A DNA stretch of 45,609 bases. Origin: JAIBJP01 sp036506175. Its GTDB lineage: Bacteria; Actinomycetota; Thermoleophilia; Gaiellales; Gaiellaceae. The position numbers and the translations under genes are program-made. Of the stretch, positions 7,718 to 15,811 are shown piece after piece. Each line of letters begins with the position of its first letter. Within the stretch, counting starts at the first letter, position 1. A model generated the notes under the pieces. The model did no database searches, had not been told where the DNA came from, and worked only from the letters and a program-made list of their open reading frames with translations. Location: positions 1 to 45,609 of the forward strand of contig DASXSE010000135.1 in the NCBI GenBank assembly GCA_036506175.1, in the 5' to 3' direction.

Positions 7718-8163
7718 CCTTTCGTCTTCTCGAGCAGGCGAATCTCCTCGACGACCATCTCCGGGTCGACACCTTTGGCCATGTCGTAAACGGTCAATGC
7801 TGCGACGGCCGCCGCAACGAGCGCTTCCATCTCCACACCTGTCTGAGCCGTCGTCTCAGCGGCCGCGACGATCTCCACGCCCTCGTCCTGGACCTCGAGG
7901 GTCACGTCGACGTGGGAAAGCGACAACGGATGGCAGAGAGGAATGAGATCGGCGGTCCGCTTCGCGGCCATGATCCCGGCCACCTGCGCCGTCGCAAGGG
8001 CATCCCCCTTCGGGAGCTCGCGCAGGGCGGCGGCCGTCTCCGACCGCATGCGCAAGAAGGCGCGCGCCGCTGCCCGCCGGCGCTCATGGGGCTTTCCGCC
8101 CACGTCGACCATGTGGATCGCACCCGTCTCATCGACGTGGGTTAGTCCCTCGTTTCCAGGCAT
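7714..8163 (-). CDS. moaC: Cyclic pyranopterin monophosphate synthase
   Basis: The 149-residue product starts MPGNEGLTHVDETG and holds the MoaC core HMVDVGGKPHERRRA, AGIMAAKRTADLIPLCHPL, VEMEALVAAAVAALTVYDM and KGVDPEM. It converts the MoaA product into cyclic pyranopterin monophosphate, the first dedicated molybdenum cofactor intermediate. MoaA is not in the window. It heads a run of consecutively overlapping genes that ends at the terminator at 136-179, and its start is one base from the end of the upstream otsA-like gene. Confidence 0.96.
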   Translation of the reverse strand: MPGNEGLTHVDETGAIHMVDVGGKPHERRRAAARAFLRMRSETAAALRELPKGDALATAQVAGIMAAKRTADLIPLCHPLSLSHVDVTLEVQDEGVEIVAAAETTAQTGVEMEALVAAAVAALTVYDMAKGVDPEMVVEEIRLLEKTKG

Positions 8164-8164
8164 T

Positions 8165-9649
8165 TCAGACCGGAAGTCTAGTGCTACGAGCGCTGTCGGC
8201 TGCTTCGAGATCCACGAGCTGGGCTTCGATCCACGCGCGGATGTCGTGCTCGCGGATGTGCCGGCGAATGGCGTCGAGACGCGCGCGCCGTTCGCCCTCC
8301 GGAAGCTCGAGCGCCTCGTGCAGCGCCTCGGCCTGTCCCGCAACGTCGAAGGGATTCACGGAGACCGCCCACTCGCCGAGCTCCTCGTGAGCACCTGTGT
8401 TTTCAGACAAGACAACTACTCCGGCGCGCTCGTTCACGAGCGGTGCCTCCTTCGCGACCAGGTTCATGCCGTCGAAGATTGCGTTGACCAGGAGGACGTC
8501 GAACTGCTTGTAGGCCGCGACGGCCTGCGGGAAGTTGTCCTCGATCCGGAGGTCGACCGGCAGCCAATCCTCACTTCGGAAGCGATCGTTCACGATTCGA
8601 GCTCCGCGCTGGATGGCACCGAGGTACTCCGAGTACTCCGGGATGTCCTGTCGCGAAGGATCGAGGAGGACGAGCATCCCCACCCGCCCGTGCATCTCCG
8701 GATGGGCCTCGAGATAGAGCTCGAATGCCCGAAAGCCACGGACGATGTTCTTGGACGGATCAGTGCGATCGACCCGCACGATGAGGCGCTCCGGCCGGGA
8801 GCTCTCGATCTGCGCCTCCTCCTCGAGCACGGGCTCGCTCGAGGCCAGCGATTCGAACTCGTCGGGGTCAACCGAGATCGGCCGCACGTGCACCGTCGTC
8901 GTCCGGTCGTTGAACCGCGCCTCGCCCGCACTGAAGTCGACCTCGGCGCCGACGATGTCCCAGCAGCAGCGGAGGAAGTTCCGCGCCCACCGCTCAGTGT
9001 GAAAGCCGACCACGTCGTTCGCCAGCATCCCTTCGTGGAGAGCGCGGCGGATCGCGTCGGGAAGGACACGCCAGTAGTCCGGCTGCGGCCACGGAATGTG
9101 GACGAACTGGGCGAGCGTGGCGTCCGGGGCACGCTCGCGCACGAAGCCCGGCGCGACGTAGAGGTGGTAGTCGTGGAAGAAGACAGCCGCGTCAGGCTGT
9201 TGCTCGAGCTCGGCCAGAACAACGTCCGCGAACGTCCGGTTCACGGCCACGTAGCCCTCTAACCAGGCGTTGTGGAGGCCCTGGTCGACGTCCGGTGCTT
9301 CCGCGAGCCCCCACAGGTAGTGCTGGATGAACCAGAGCGTCGGATTGGCGACGACGTTGTAATAGAGGTCGTACGCCTGGGGGTCGTGAGCGACCAGGCG
9401 GAGCCGATAAGGAGAGCCGTCCTGGGCGGTCTGGGCGATTGCTTCGCCTCCTGCCTCCTCGACCACTGCAACGTCCTCGGCGCCCATCGCGGACGCGATC
9501 CACGTGACGTCCTGGTAGCGAACGAGGCTCCTGAGCGCCGTGACGAGCCCGCCGCCGCCGCGGTCTGCGACCCGCTCCGAGCCCTCATCGCGTGAAAACG
9601 TCACGGGCCCGCGGTTGGACACGACGATCAGCTTCCGCCTGGAAGGCAT
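8165..9649 (-). CDS. Trehalose-6-phosphate synthase family glycosyltransferase (GT20)
   Basis: The 494-residue protein has GT20 hallmarks: IVVSNRGPV at the N-terminus with GGGGLVTAL for phosphate binding, WIQ-like LWFIQHYLWG, FFHDYHLYVAPGF, HIPWPQPDYWRVLP, GFHTERWARNFL, then the C-terminal VRVDRTDPSKNI segment and DGMNLVAKE with SENTGAHEEL. It should join a nucleotide-activated glucose to glucose-6-phosphate. The motifs PQPDYW and RTDPSKN differ from E. coli OtsA, so a related product such as glucosylglycerol phosphate cannot be excluded. No trehalose phosphatase is next to it; instead a TreT-type synthase lies directly upstream. The ATG at 9649 is preceded by a TACCCT at leaderless spacing. 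Confidence 0.88.
   Translation of the reverse strand: MPSRRKLIVVSNRGPVTFSRDEGSERVADRGGGGLVTALRSLVRYQDVTWIASAMGAEDVAVVEEAGGEAIAQTAQDGSPYRLRLVAHDPQAYDLYYNVVANPTLWFIQHYLWGLAEAPDVDQGLHNAWLEGYVAVNRTFADVVLAELEQQPDAAVFFHDYHLYVAPGFVRERAPDATLAQFVHIPWPQPDYWRVLPDAIRRALHEGMLANDVVGFHTERWARNFLRCCWDIVGAEVDFSAGEARFNDRTTTVHVRPISVDPDEFESLASSEPVLEEEAQIESSRPERLIVRVDRTDPSKNIVRGFRAFELYLEAHPEMHGRVGMLVLLDPSRQDIPEYSEYLGAIQRGARIVNDRFRSEDWLPVDLRIEDNFPQAVAAYKQFDVLLVNAIFDGMNLVAKEAPLVNERAGVVVLSENTGAHEELGEWAVSVNPFDVAGQAEALHEALELPEGERRARLDAIRRHIREHDIRAWIEAQLVDLEAADSARSTRLPV
8175..8180 (-). promoter_or_regulatory. -10 element upstream of moaC
   Basis: On the minus strand TAGACT lies 11 bases before the moaC ATG, inside the last codons of the otsA-like gene. 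It could provide a near-leaderless start for the cofactor operon independent of otsA. No clear -35 is seen; read-through from otsA is equally possible. Confidence 0.45.
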
Positions 9650-9655
9650 CCGCTG

Positions 9656-9661
9656 AGGGTA
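9656..9661 (-). promoter_or_regulatory. Leaderless-type -10 element of the otsA-like gene
   Basis: TACCCT on the minus strand is followed by six bases and then the ATG at 9649, so transcription would begin at or next to the start codon. It lies in the short gap after treT (stop at 9679). Confidence 0.5.
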
Positions 9662-9678
9662 CCCCGCCGAGTGTGGCG

Positions 9679-10965
9679 TTAGCCTTGCGCGGCCCCGGCG
9701 ACGACCAGATCGTCGCCGGCGACGTCGTTGCCCGTAAGCCGGTTGAAAAGGGCAAGCCAGTCGCGCAGAAGGCGCGGCGAAAGGAAGTGGCGGCGGACGT
9801 ACTCCTTGCCCTTGAGCGCCATTGCCCGCGCCTGCTCGGGCTGATCCATGATTTTGTTCAACGCCTCCGCGCACTCGACAATCGATTCGACGAGATAGCC
9901 GGTCTCGTCATCCTGGATCTGGTCGACGATGCCGCCGACCCGGCCGGCCACCATCGGACGCGCCTTCCACAGCCCCTCGGTCACCGTCAGCCCGAAGCCT
10001 TCCCGGATCGACTTCTGGATGAGCGCGGCGGAGTGCACCTGGAACGCGTTCACCTCGACCGAGCCGACGTTGTTCAGGTTCGAGAGGATGAAGATGTCCG
10101 GATCGCCGCCTGCGGCCGCGACGGTCTGGTTGTAGTAGTCCCAGCCTTCGGGGTCGTCGTGCGCCATCGAGCCGACGAGCGCGAGCTGGGTACTCGGATG
10201 TTTCGTCCGCAGCAGCCGCCAGGCTTCAATGACCCCGACGGGATCCTTCCAGGGATCGAAGCGGGAAATCTGGGAGACAAGCGGCCGATCGACGTCGATC
10301 CCGAACTGGTCGACGATGTACGCCGCATCCTCCGGAGAGAGGGCCATGTTCTTCGGCGTCAGCGGGTCGATCGCGGGCGGCCAGATGTACGCCGGCGGCA
10401 GCCCATCCGAGGCGGGGACGTAGGCCTGCCGGTGGAACACGGTGGCGTCGTATGAGCGGAGCCACGGGAGAAGGAAGTCGAGGACGTCGGTGTTCGGCGT
10501 CGAGAGATCGATGTGGCAACGCCAGATCCAGCGCCGCCCGATGTCCTTGGCATGCTCGATGACGGCCGCCGGCTGTGGGTCGTGGATGATCACGAAGTCG
10601 AACTCGCCCTCGAGCGCGTCGGCGTTCTCGCGGTTGTAGCGGCGGAAGATCTCCTTCTCGTCCTCCGTCAGGCTGCGCGGGCCGCCCTGCAACGCGTTAT
10701 GGATCGCCTTCGTGACGTCGAAGAACTCGTCCTGCCCGTAGATCACCCGCCACTCCGTCTCGAGACCCGCATCGCGCATGAGGGGGACCAGCGTGTAGAG
10801 GATCTCTGCGACTCCGCCGCCGAACGCTGTTGCGGACAGGTGCAAGACGCGCTTCCCTGCGAGCGGCTCTGCGAGGGCGCGCAGCTGGTCCATCAGCCCA
10901 CGGTTGGCGATGGTGACGTAGTCGGCCAGCGACTTCGAGCCGACGTTGACGCTCAGAAGCTGCAC
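9679..10965 (-). CDS. treT: Trehalose synthase, TreT-type GT4 glycosyltransferase
   Basis: The 428-residue protein shows the TreT pattern: HLSATAFGGGVAEIL near 43-57, WRVIYGQDEFFDVTKAIHNA, IIHDPQPAAVIEH, RCHIDLSTPN, then a GT4 C-terminal domain with SQISRFDPWKDPVGVIEA, QKSIREGFGLTVTEGLWKARPMVA (the acidic EGFGLTVTE motif) and GGIVDQI. TreT makes trehalose in one reversible step from NDP-glucose and glucose. The GTG start at 10965 follows TATCCT by eight bases. The neighbouring GT20 enzyme suggests two parallel trehalose routes or a joint osmolyte function. Confidence 0.88.
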   Translation of the reverse strand: MQLLSVNVGSKSLADYVTIANRGLMDQLRALAEPLAGKRVLHLSATAFGGGVAEILYTLVPLMRDAGLETEWRVIYGQDEFFDVTKAIHNALQGGPRSLTEDEKEIFRRYNRENADALEGEFDFVIIHDPQPAAVIEHAKDIGRRWIWRCHIDLSTPNTDVLDFLLPWLRSYDATVFHRQAYVPASDGLPPAYIWPPAIDPLTPKNMALSPEDAAYIVDQFGIDVDRPLVSQISRFDPWKDPVGVIEAWRLLRTKHPSTQLALVGSMAHDDPEGWDYYNQTVAAAGGDPDIFILSNLNNVGSVEVNAFQVHSAALIQKSIREGFGLTVTEGLWKARPMVAGRVGGIVDQIQDDETGYLVESIVECAEALNKIMDQPEQARAMALKGKEYVRRHFLSPRLLRDWLALFNRLTGNDVAGDDLVVAGAAQG

Positions 10966-10973
10966 GGCGGCGG

Positions 10974-10979
10974 AGGATA
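10974..10979 (-). promoter_or_regulatory. Leaderless-type -10 element of treT
   Basis: TATCCT on the minus strand is followed by eight bases and the GTG start codon of treT. The upstream anti-sigma gene ends at 10997, so this separates treT transcription from it. Confidence 0.55.
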
Positions 10980-10996
10980 CAGACGCGGAACGCCGT

Positions 10997-11446
10997 TTAC
11001 GGGATGTACTTCGTGAACCTCAGGCGAGAACCGCCGCCGTCGCGCGCGCCGATCTCGAGCTCGTCGGTGATCGCCCGGATGATCGCAATTCCGAGGCCCC
11101 CTTCGTCCAGCTCCTCCTGAGCTCGCTGGATCACTTCCGGGTCGAATCCGGCGCCGTCGTCGTTCACCTCGACGGCGATCTGGTCGCCTGTCAGCTCGTA
11201 GTGAACCTCGACGATCCCTTCGCGTCCCTCCTCGTATGCGTGACGCACCGAGTTGGAACAGGCTTCCGTGAGCGCGAGCTTGAGGTCGGCGACGAGCTCG
11301 GGCGTGAGCGCGCGTGTACGCGCAAGGCCTGTGAGCGCCAGACGGCAAAGCGCGACGAATTCCGCCCGGGCGGGAATCGTGAGCGCGACCCGCGCTCCGC
11401 GCGCGGTCAAGGACGTACCACTTCGCTCCATGGAGATCGACGCCAT
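10997..11446 (-). CDS. RsbW/SpoIIAB-like anti-sigma regulatory factor (HATPase_c_2)
   Basis: A 149-residue GHKL ATPase with the N-box LALTEACSNSVRHAY (E61, N65), the G1 motif DDGAGFD (96-102) and GGLGIAII (116-123). Proteins like this phosphorylate an anti-sigma antagonist (STAS protein) and bind a sigma factor in partner-switching stress control. No sigma factor, STAS protein or PP2C phosphatase is adjacent, so the target must be encoded elsewhere. A possible -10, TAGGTT, lies on the minus strand at 11478-11483, giving a 31-base leader. Confidence 0.88.
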   Translation of the reverse strand: MASISMERSGTSLTARGARVALTIPARAEFVALCRLALTGLARTRALTPELVADLKLALTEACSNSVRHAYEEGREGIVEVHYELTGDQIAVEVNDDGAGFDPEVIQRAQEELDEGGLGIAIIRAITDELEIGARDGGGSRLRFTKYIP

Positions 11447-11529
11447 GACGTGAGATTCCCGCTGAAAAGCCCTCCTAAACCTAGTCGAACCTCAACGATT
11501 CTGCGATCGTCGAGCTCCACTCCGAGTGC

Positions 11530-12378
11530 TTACCCGCTGGCAACCCCCGCCCAAACGGACTTGAGGCGGCGCCGAGCGACCGCGACCGCTTCGAGGTTCG
11601 AATCAATGAGAACGAAGCGCCGGCCGAGCGCGGAGGCGACCGCGCCCAACGTCCCCGAGCCCGCGAAGCAATCGAGGCACCAATCCCCGGGGCGGGTCGA
11701 CGCCTGCACCATGCGGCGCACGATGGCTTCCGGCTTCTGCGTCGGGTAGCCCGTCTTCTCCTTTCCGGTCGGCGACACGATCGTGTGCCACCACACGTCG
11801 GTGGGAAGCTTCCCCCGCGCCGCCTTCTCGGCTGTGACGAGCCCTGGAGCCATGTACGGCTCCCGCTCGACAGCCTCCGAGTCGAACCAGTAGCGGTTCG
11901 GATCCTTCACGTACACGAGGATCGTGTCGTGCTTCGCGGGCCAACGGCGGCGCGGCTTGCCGCCGTAGTCGTAGGCCCAAACGATTTCGTTCAGAAAGCA
12001 CTCGCGGCCGAAGAGCTCATCGAGCATGACCTTGACGTAATGCGCCTCTCTGTAATCGAGGTGCAGATAAAGGGTTCCGCTTTCGGCGAGGACTCGGCGC
12101 ACTTCACGCAGGCGTGGCTCGAGAAGGCCGAGATAGTCCTCAAATGCGTCGCGGTAGGAAGACTCGGCCAGGACTCGCGAGGCATAACGGCGGCCCTGGA
12201 AGCCCTTTCGGTCCCCGTTCGGGTCCCGCACCGTGGCCAGGGTGCGGCGCCGCTGCTCCTTCCCGGTATTGAACGGTGGATCGAGATAGGCCAGCTGGAA
12301 GGTCTCGTCGGCGAACTGCGGGAGCAGCTCCAGGTTGTCCCCGAGGAGGATCAGATCCTCGGTCGGCCTCGACTTCAC
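11530..12378 (-). CDS. Orphan beta-class DNA adenine-N6 methyltransferase
   Basis: The 282-residue protein has the catalytic motif DPPFNTG (33-39) before the SAM-binding motif FAGSGTLG (238-245), the order of beta-class amino-methyltransferases; DPPF favours N6-adenine. YPTQKPEAIVRRMV and LYLHLDYREAHYVK fit the N6_N4_Mtase family. No restriction endonuclease or specificity subunit is next to it, so it behaves as an orphan, possibly regulatory, enzyme like CcrM or Dam. The GTG start at 12378 lies six bases after TACATT. The spacing to htrA upstream is only 18 bases. Confidence 0.85.
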   Translation of the reverse strand: MKSRPTEDLILLGDNLELLPQFADETFQLAYLDPPFNTGKEQRRRTLATVRDPNGDRKGFQGRRYASRVLAESSYRDAFEDYLGLLEPRLREVRRVLAESGTLYLHLDYREAHYVKVMLDELFGRECFLNEIVWAYDYGGKPRRRWPAKHDTILVYVKDPNRYWFDSEAVEREPYMAPGLVTAEKAARGKLPTDVWWHTIVSPTGKEKTGYPTQKPEAIVRRMVQASTRPGDWCLDCFAGSGTLGAVASALGRRFVLIDSNLEAVAVARRRLKSVWAGVASG

Positions 12379-12384
12379 GAAGCC

Positions 12385-12390
12385 AATGTA
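12385..12390 (-). promoter_or_regulatory. Leaderless-type -10 element of the DNA methyltransferase
   Basis: TACATT on the minus strand, six bases before the GTG start, lies entirely in the short htrA-methyltransferase gap. It fits the TANNNT pattern seen at several other genes here. Confidence 0.5.
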
Positions 12391-12396
12391 GAAGCG

Positions 12397-13641
12397 CTAT
12401 CGGCCGCTGCCGGGCGGGTTGCTGGGCCGATCGCCCAGGACCGCCGCGATGACCAGCCGCTGCTTGCCGCGCAGGATCGTCAGATGTGTCGTCTGGCCGG
12501 GGAGAAGGCGCTCGGTGATCGCGCGCACGACGTCCTCCGCACGCTCGACCCGCCGGCCGTCGATCGCGATGATGAGATCTCCGCCGGGCCGGAACGGAAT
12601 GCCGGTGAATTCTTGCTCGCTGCTCCCGCCGTGCAGTCCGGCCCTGGCCGCCGGGCTGCCTTCGACAACCGTTTGAACCGCAGCGCCGTGGTCGGCCGCG
12701 AAGCCGAAGTGCTGCGCCAGCTTCGGTGTCAGCGTCTGCGTCGAGACGCCGAGCCACGCGTAACGCACCTTCCCGCTCGTGATCAGCTGTTGCATCGAGC
12801 GCTTCGCCGAGTTGATGGGCACCGCGAACCCGACGCCCTCGGCGTTCCCGGACTCGCTTCGAATCTGGGCGTTGATCCCGATGACACGGCCGCGGGCATC
12901 GAACATCGGGCCGCCCGAATTGCCCCGGTTGATCGGCGCGTCCGTTTGGATTGCGTCGACGAGGTCGTAACTCGAGGTGAGCGACTCGATCGAGCGCTCG
13001 GTCGCGGCCACGACGCCTACGGAGAGGGAGTTGTTGTTCCCGAATGGACTGCCGATTGCGGCGACGGGCTGGCCGACCACGACTCGGCTCGAATCGCCCA
13101 GCGGAACCGGGCTCAGCTTGTGCTCCTTGGGATCGACCTTGACGAGCCCCACGTCGTCGTACACGTCCCACCCGACGATGTGAGCGGGAACTCGATCGCC
13201 GTCACGGAACTCGATGAAGACCGCGGACGCTGCATCCGGCTTCTGGGTGCCGGTGGTCTCACCGGCCGTCGTGATCACGTGTGAGTTCGTGAGGATGTAG
13301 CCCGAGCGCGTGACGACGAAGCCGGACCCCTGGGCTGCTTCGCCGCTCCCGTTCTGCGCGTGCGCGCCGAACAGCGCCACGATGGTGACGACACCGGCGG
13401 CCCGCTCGCGGTAGATCTTCGCCGGGTCGAAGTCGTTCCCGGGCAGGGGCTTGGCGGTGTCGTTCGCATCGACGCGGTTGACCGCCGGTGCGGGCGCGGC
13501 CTGGGTAAGCAGGATCGTGCTGGTTTCCGCCTCGCCGAACCAGCCTGTGGCCTTGGCGATCGCGAGCGCCGTGGTGCCGCCCAGAAGGGCGCAGACGACT
13601 GCAATGACGGCTAGAGCTCCCGGGCGCACGCTTCCTCGCAT
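12397..13641 (-). CDS. HtrA/DegP-like serine protease with PDZ domain
   Basis: The 414-residue protein has an N-terminal membrane anchor (about 9-28), an S1C trypsin-like domain with His121 (LTNSHV), Asp163 (YDDVGLVKV) and Ser242 (GNSGGPM), and one C-terminal PDZ domain (about 290-400, WLGVSTQTLTP to TERLLPGQTTHLTILRG). It would act outside the membrane in quality control of envelope proteins. It follows the response regulator and histidine kinase on the same strand with a 12-base gap, so it is probably co-transcribed and a likely output or feedback part of that signalling system, as in other actinobacterial regulator-kinase-HtrA clusters. Confidence 0.94.
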   Translation of the reverse strand: MRGSVRPGALAVIAVVCALLGGTTALAIAKATGWFGEAETSTILLTQAAPAPAVNRVDANDTAKPLPGNDFDPAKIYRERAAGVVTIVALFGAHAQNGSGEAAQGSGFVVTRSGYILTNSHVITTAGETTGTQKPDAASAVFIEFRDGDRVPAHIVGWDVYDDVGLVKVDPKEHKLSPVPLGDSSRVVVGQPVAAIGSPFGNNNSLSVGVVAATERSIESLTSSYDLVDAIQTDAPINRGNSGGPMFDARGRVIGINAQIRSESGNAEGVGFAVPINSAKRSMQQLITSGKVRYAWLGVSTQTLTPKLAQHFGFAADHGAAVQTVVEGSPAARAGLHGGSSEQEFTGIPFRPGGDLIIAIDGRRVERAEDVVRAITERLLPGQTTHLTILRGKQRLVIAAVLGDRPSNPPGSGR

Positions 13642-13653
13642 GGTAGTGATCGG

Positions 13654-15090
13654 CTAGCTGGAGACTGCCGCGGGAGCCTTTTCGCGTGAAAACGGCGTGT
13701 CGGAAAGAGGCAAGCGGAGCGTAAACACGGTCGCTCCGGGCTGCGAATCGAGGTGGATCGCCCCTCCCATGCGGGCTGCGAGCTCAGACGCAATCGCCAA
13801 TCCCAAACCGCTCCCGGAGGCCTTACCGCCGTCCGCACGGTAGAAACGGTCGAAAACACGCTCCTGGTCGCCCGCGGGCACCCCCGGCCCGTCATCGCGA
13901 ACCAAGAACACGGCATGGCCGTCCTTTCGGCCCGCGGCGACGAGCACATTCGTGCCCGGCGGGGTATGCCGGATGGCGTTCTCGAGCAGGATGCGCCCGA
14001 TCTGGAGGACGCGCTGCTCGTCCGCCCGTGCAACCGCGTCGTCATCGGCTTCGGCCGACAACACGTGTCCCGAGGCCTCCGCGAGCGCTCGAAACTCTTC
14101 CGTGACTGTGCGGGCAGTCGCAGCGATGTCGACGTCCATGCGCGAAACGGCCAGCTGACCTGCGTCCAGGCGAGAGAGATCGAGCAGGTCGGTCGCGAGC
14201 TTTGTCAGGCGCTTCACCTGCGCGGACATCTCCCCCACGAACTCGGCCCGCTCACGCTCGTCCAGCTCCTCGTTCGCCATCAACTCGAGGAAACCGCCCA
14301 GGGAGAAGAGCGGCGTGCGCAGCTCGTGCGAAGCATTGGCAATGAACTCCCTCCGCGCGTGGTCGAGCTGCGCGAGCCGCAGGCGCATCTTGTCGAAAGC
14401 GCGCGCCAGCTCCCCAACCTCGTCCTCTACCGGATCGACAACCGGGTGCTCGAAATCACCAGCCGCAATGCGCCCCGAAGCCTCTTCCAGCCTGCGAATC
14501 CGCGCGGAGAAGCGCCACGCGGCGAAGACTCCGACGAGCAAAGACACGATCAGCGCGGCCAGGCCGGCGACGACGAGCGTCCGTCGGACGAGCGAGACGT
14601 TCGCAAGCGCATCCTTCAAGGGCGCCGAAAGCAGCACAACGGTGTCCGGGCTCGCCTCCGCGCTGATCGGAAACGCCACTTCTGCCCGTTCCTCCCCGTC
14701 GCGCGTCACGCGCCCGCTCGCGGATCGTCGCGAATCCATCGCGGCCCGTGCGACGGGATCGGCCCGAACGTTCCCGGTGTTCAGCGGGTTGGAGTCGGCG
14801 ATGTCGCGGAGGGTGTCGCCGTGGAGCCGCTGGAGGACGATTACGCGCGCGCCAAGGCTCGACTGGAAGAACCCGGCGAGGCTGTCGTAATCCGTGGCTG
14901 GATTGGCGCGCTCGAACTGCGTCGCCACGGAGCGCTGGGCGCTCTCGAGCTCGTGGATCTTCGCGTCCACGAGCTGGGATTCGAGTCGGGGGACGACAGC
15001 GAGATAGACGATCCCGAGCGCTCCGGCAACGATCACGAAGAGCGCGAGCGCGAATTTGAGCGGGAGCCGCGGGTGCAAAAGCCGGTTCAC
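13654..15090 (-). CDS. Membrane sensor histidine kinase
   Basis: The 478-residue protein has two membrane helices (about 11-31 and 171-191) around an extracytoplasmic sensor of about 140 residues, a HAMP domain (about 190-243), a HisKA domain with phospho-acceptor His255 in ANASHELRTPL, and a HATPase_c domain with N-box (LLENAIRHTPPGTN), G1 (DDGPGVP), F-box (FDRFYRADGG) and G2 (GSGLGLAI). The GTG start at 15090 overlaps the response regulator stop as GTGA. It phosphorylates the preceding regulator; the signal is unknown, but the htrA neighbour points to envelope stress. Confidence 0.96.
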   Translation of the reverse strand: MNRLLHPRLPLKFALALFVIVAGALGIVYLAVVPRLESQLVDAKIHELESAQRSVATQFERANPATDYDSLAGFFQSSLGARVIVLQRLHGDTLRDIADSNPLNTGNVRADPVARAAMDSRRSASGRVTRDGEERAEVAFPISAEASPDTVVLLSAPLKDALANVSLVRRTLVVAGLAALIVSLLVGVFAAWRFSARIRRLEEASGRIAAGDFEHPVVDPVEDEVGELARAFDKMRLRLAQLDHARREFIANASHELRTPLFSLGGFLELMANEELDERERAEFVGEMSAQVKRLTKLATDLLDLSRLDAGQLAVSRMDVDIAATARTVTEEFRALAEASGHVLSAEADDDAVARADEQRVLQIGRILLENAIRHTPPGTNVLVAAGRKDGHAVFLVRDDGPGVPAGDQERVFDRFYRADGGKASGSGLGLAIASELAARMGGAIHLDSQPGATVFTLRLPLSDTPFSREKAPAAVSS

Positions 15091-15785
15091 GACGCGTCCC
15101 GGAACCGGTAACCGACACCGCGGACCGTGAAGAGGTATTCCGGCTCGCTTGGATCGCGCTCGATCTTCTCCCGTAGATGCCGCACATGGACGTCGATCGT
15201 GCGCAGGTCTCGGTACGCGGCCCCGCCGCGCAGAGTGCCGAGCAGCATCTCGCGCGTGAAGACGCGGCCGGGGTTCGCGGCGAGCGTGCGCAGAAGCTCG
15301 AACTCGAGGTATGTGAGCTGTACCGGCTCGCCACGCACCTCTACCGAGCGGCGCGGAACGTCGATGCGCAGCCCGTCCACTTCGAAGACGTCAGTGCGCG
15401 CCGACGCCGCCGGTAGCTGCGCGCGCCGCAAAACGGCGCGGACCCGGCTCCGGAACTCCCCGATCGAGAAGGGCTTCGTGATGTAGTCGTCAGCCCCGAG
15501 CTCGAGGCCGACTACCTTGTCCAGCTCGTCGTCGCGCGCCGTGAGCATGATGATCGGCACGGCGCTGCGCGAGCGCAGGCGGCGACACACCTCCAGCCCA
15601 TCCACCTTCGGCAGCATGATGTCGAGGATCACGAGATCCACGTCGTTTTCCTCGAAACGCGCCAGCGCCTCATCCCCGTCGCGCGCTTGCACCACGCGAA
15701 ACCCCTCGCGCTCCAGTGGGAACGCGAGCAGCTTCTGCACCGACTCCTCGTCGTCCACCAGCAGGATGGTTGTGTCCTGACCCAT
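15087..15785 (-). CDS. OmpR/PhoB-family response regulator
   Basis: The 232-residue protein has a receiver domain (1-118) with acidic pocket DDE at 11-13, phospho-acceptor Asp55 in VILDIMLP, Thr in MLTA and Lys in TKPF, followed by a winged-helix DNA-binding domain (about 133-232) ending YLFTVRGVGYRF. I chose the ATG at 15785 because the receiver starts at once and a TATCCT lies eight bases before it; the in-frame start at 15827 would run into the divergent peptidase gene. Cognate kinase and an HtrA protease follow. Confidence 0.95.
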   Translation of the reverse strand: MGQDTTILLVDDEESVQKLLAFPLEREGFRVVQARDGDEALARFEENDVDLVILDIMLPKVDGLEVCRRLRSRSAVPIIMLTARDDELDKVVGLELGADDYITKPFSIGEFRSRVRAVLRRAQLPAASARTDVFEVDGLRIDVPRRSVEVRGEPVQLTYLEFELLRTLAANPGRVFTREMLLGTLRGGAAYRDLRTIDVHVRHLREKIERDPSEPEYLFTVRGVGYRFRDAS

Positions 15786-15793
15786 CGGAACAA

Positions 15794-15803
15794 AGGATAG
15801 GCT
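15794..15803. promoter_or_regulatory. Overlapping divergent leaderless -10 elements
   Basis: Only 26 bases separate the divergent start codons. On minus, TATCCT (15799-15794) is eight bases from the regulator ATG at 15785. On plus, TAGGCT (15798-15803) is eight bases from the peptidase ATG at 15812. The hexamers share the two bases at 15798-15799, so RNA polymerase can serve only one direction at a time. Confidence 0.6.
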
Positions 15804-15811
15804 CCGGCCCG

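Noticed and set aside
11494..11514. ACGAT/ATCGT hairpin after the DNA methyltransferase gene
   Set aside because: The stem is only five base pairs and lacks a T tract, so it is not listed as a terminator.
11785..13284. 499-codon open frame on plus across the DNA methyltransferase and htrA
   Set aside because: Both genes on the opposite strand are certain; the frame has no recognisable domain.
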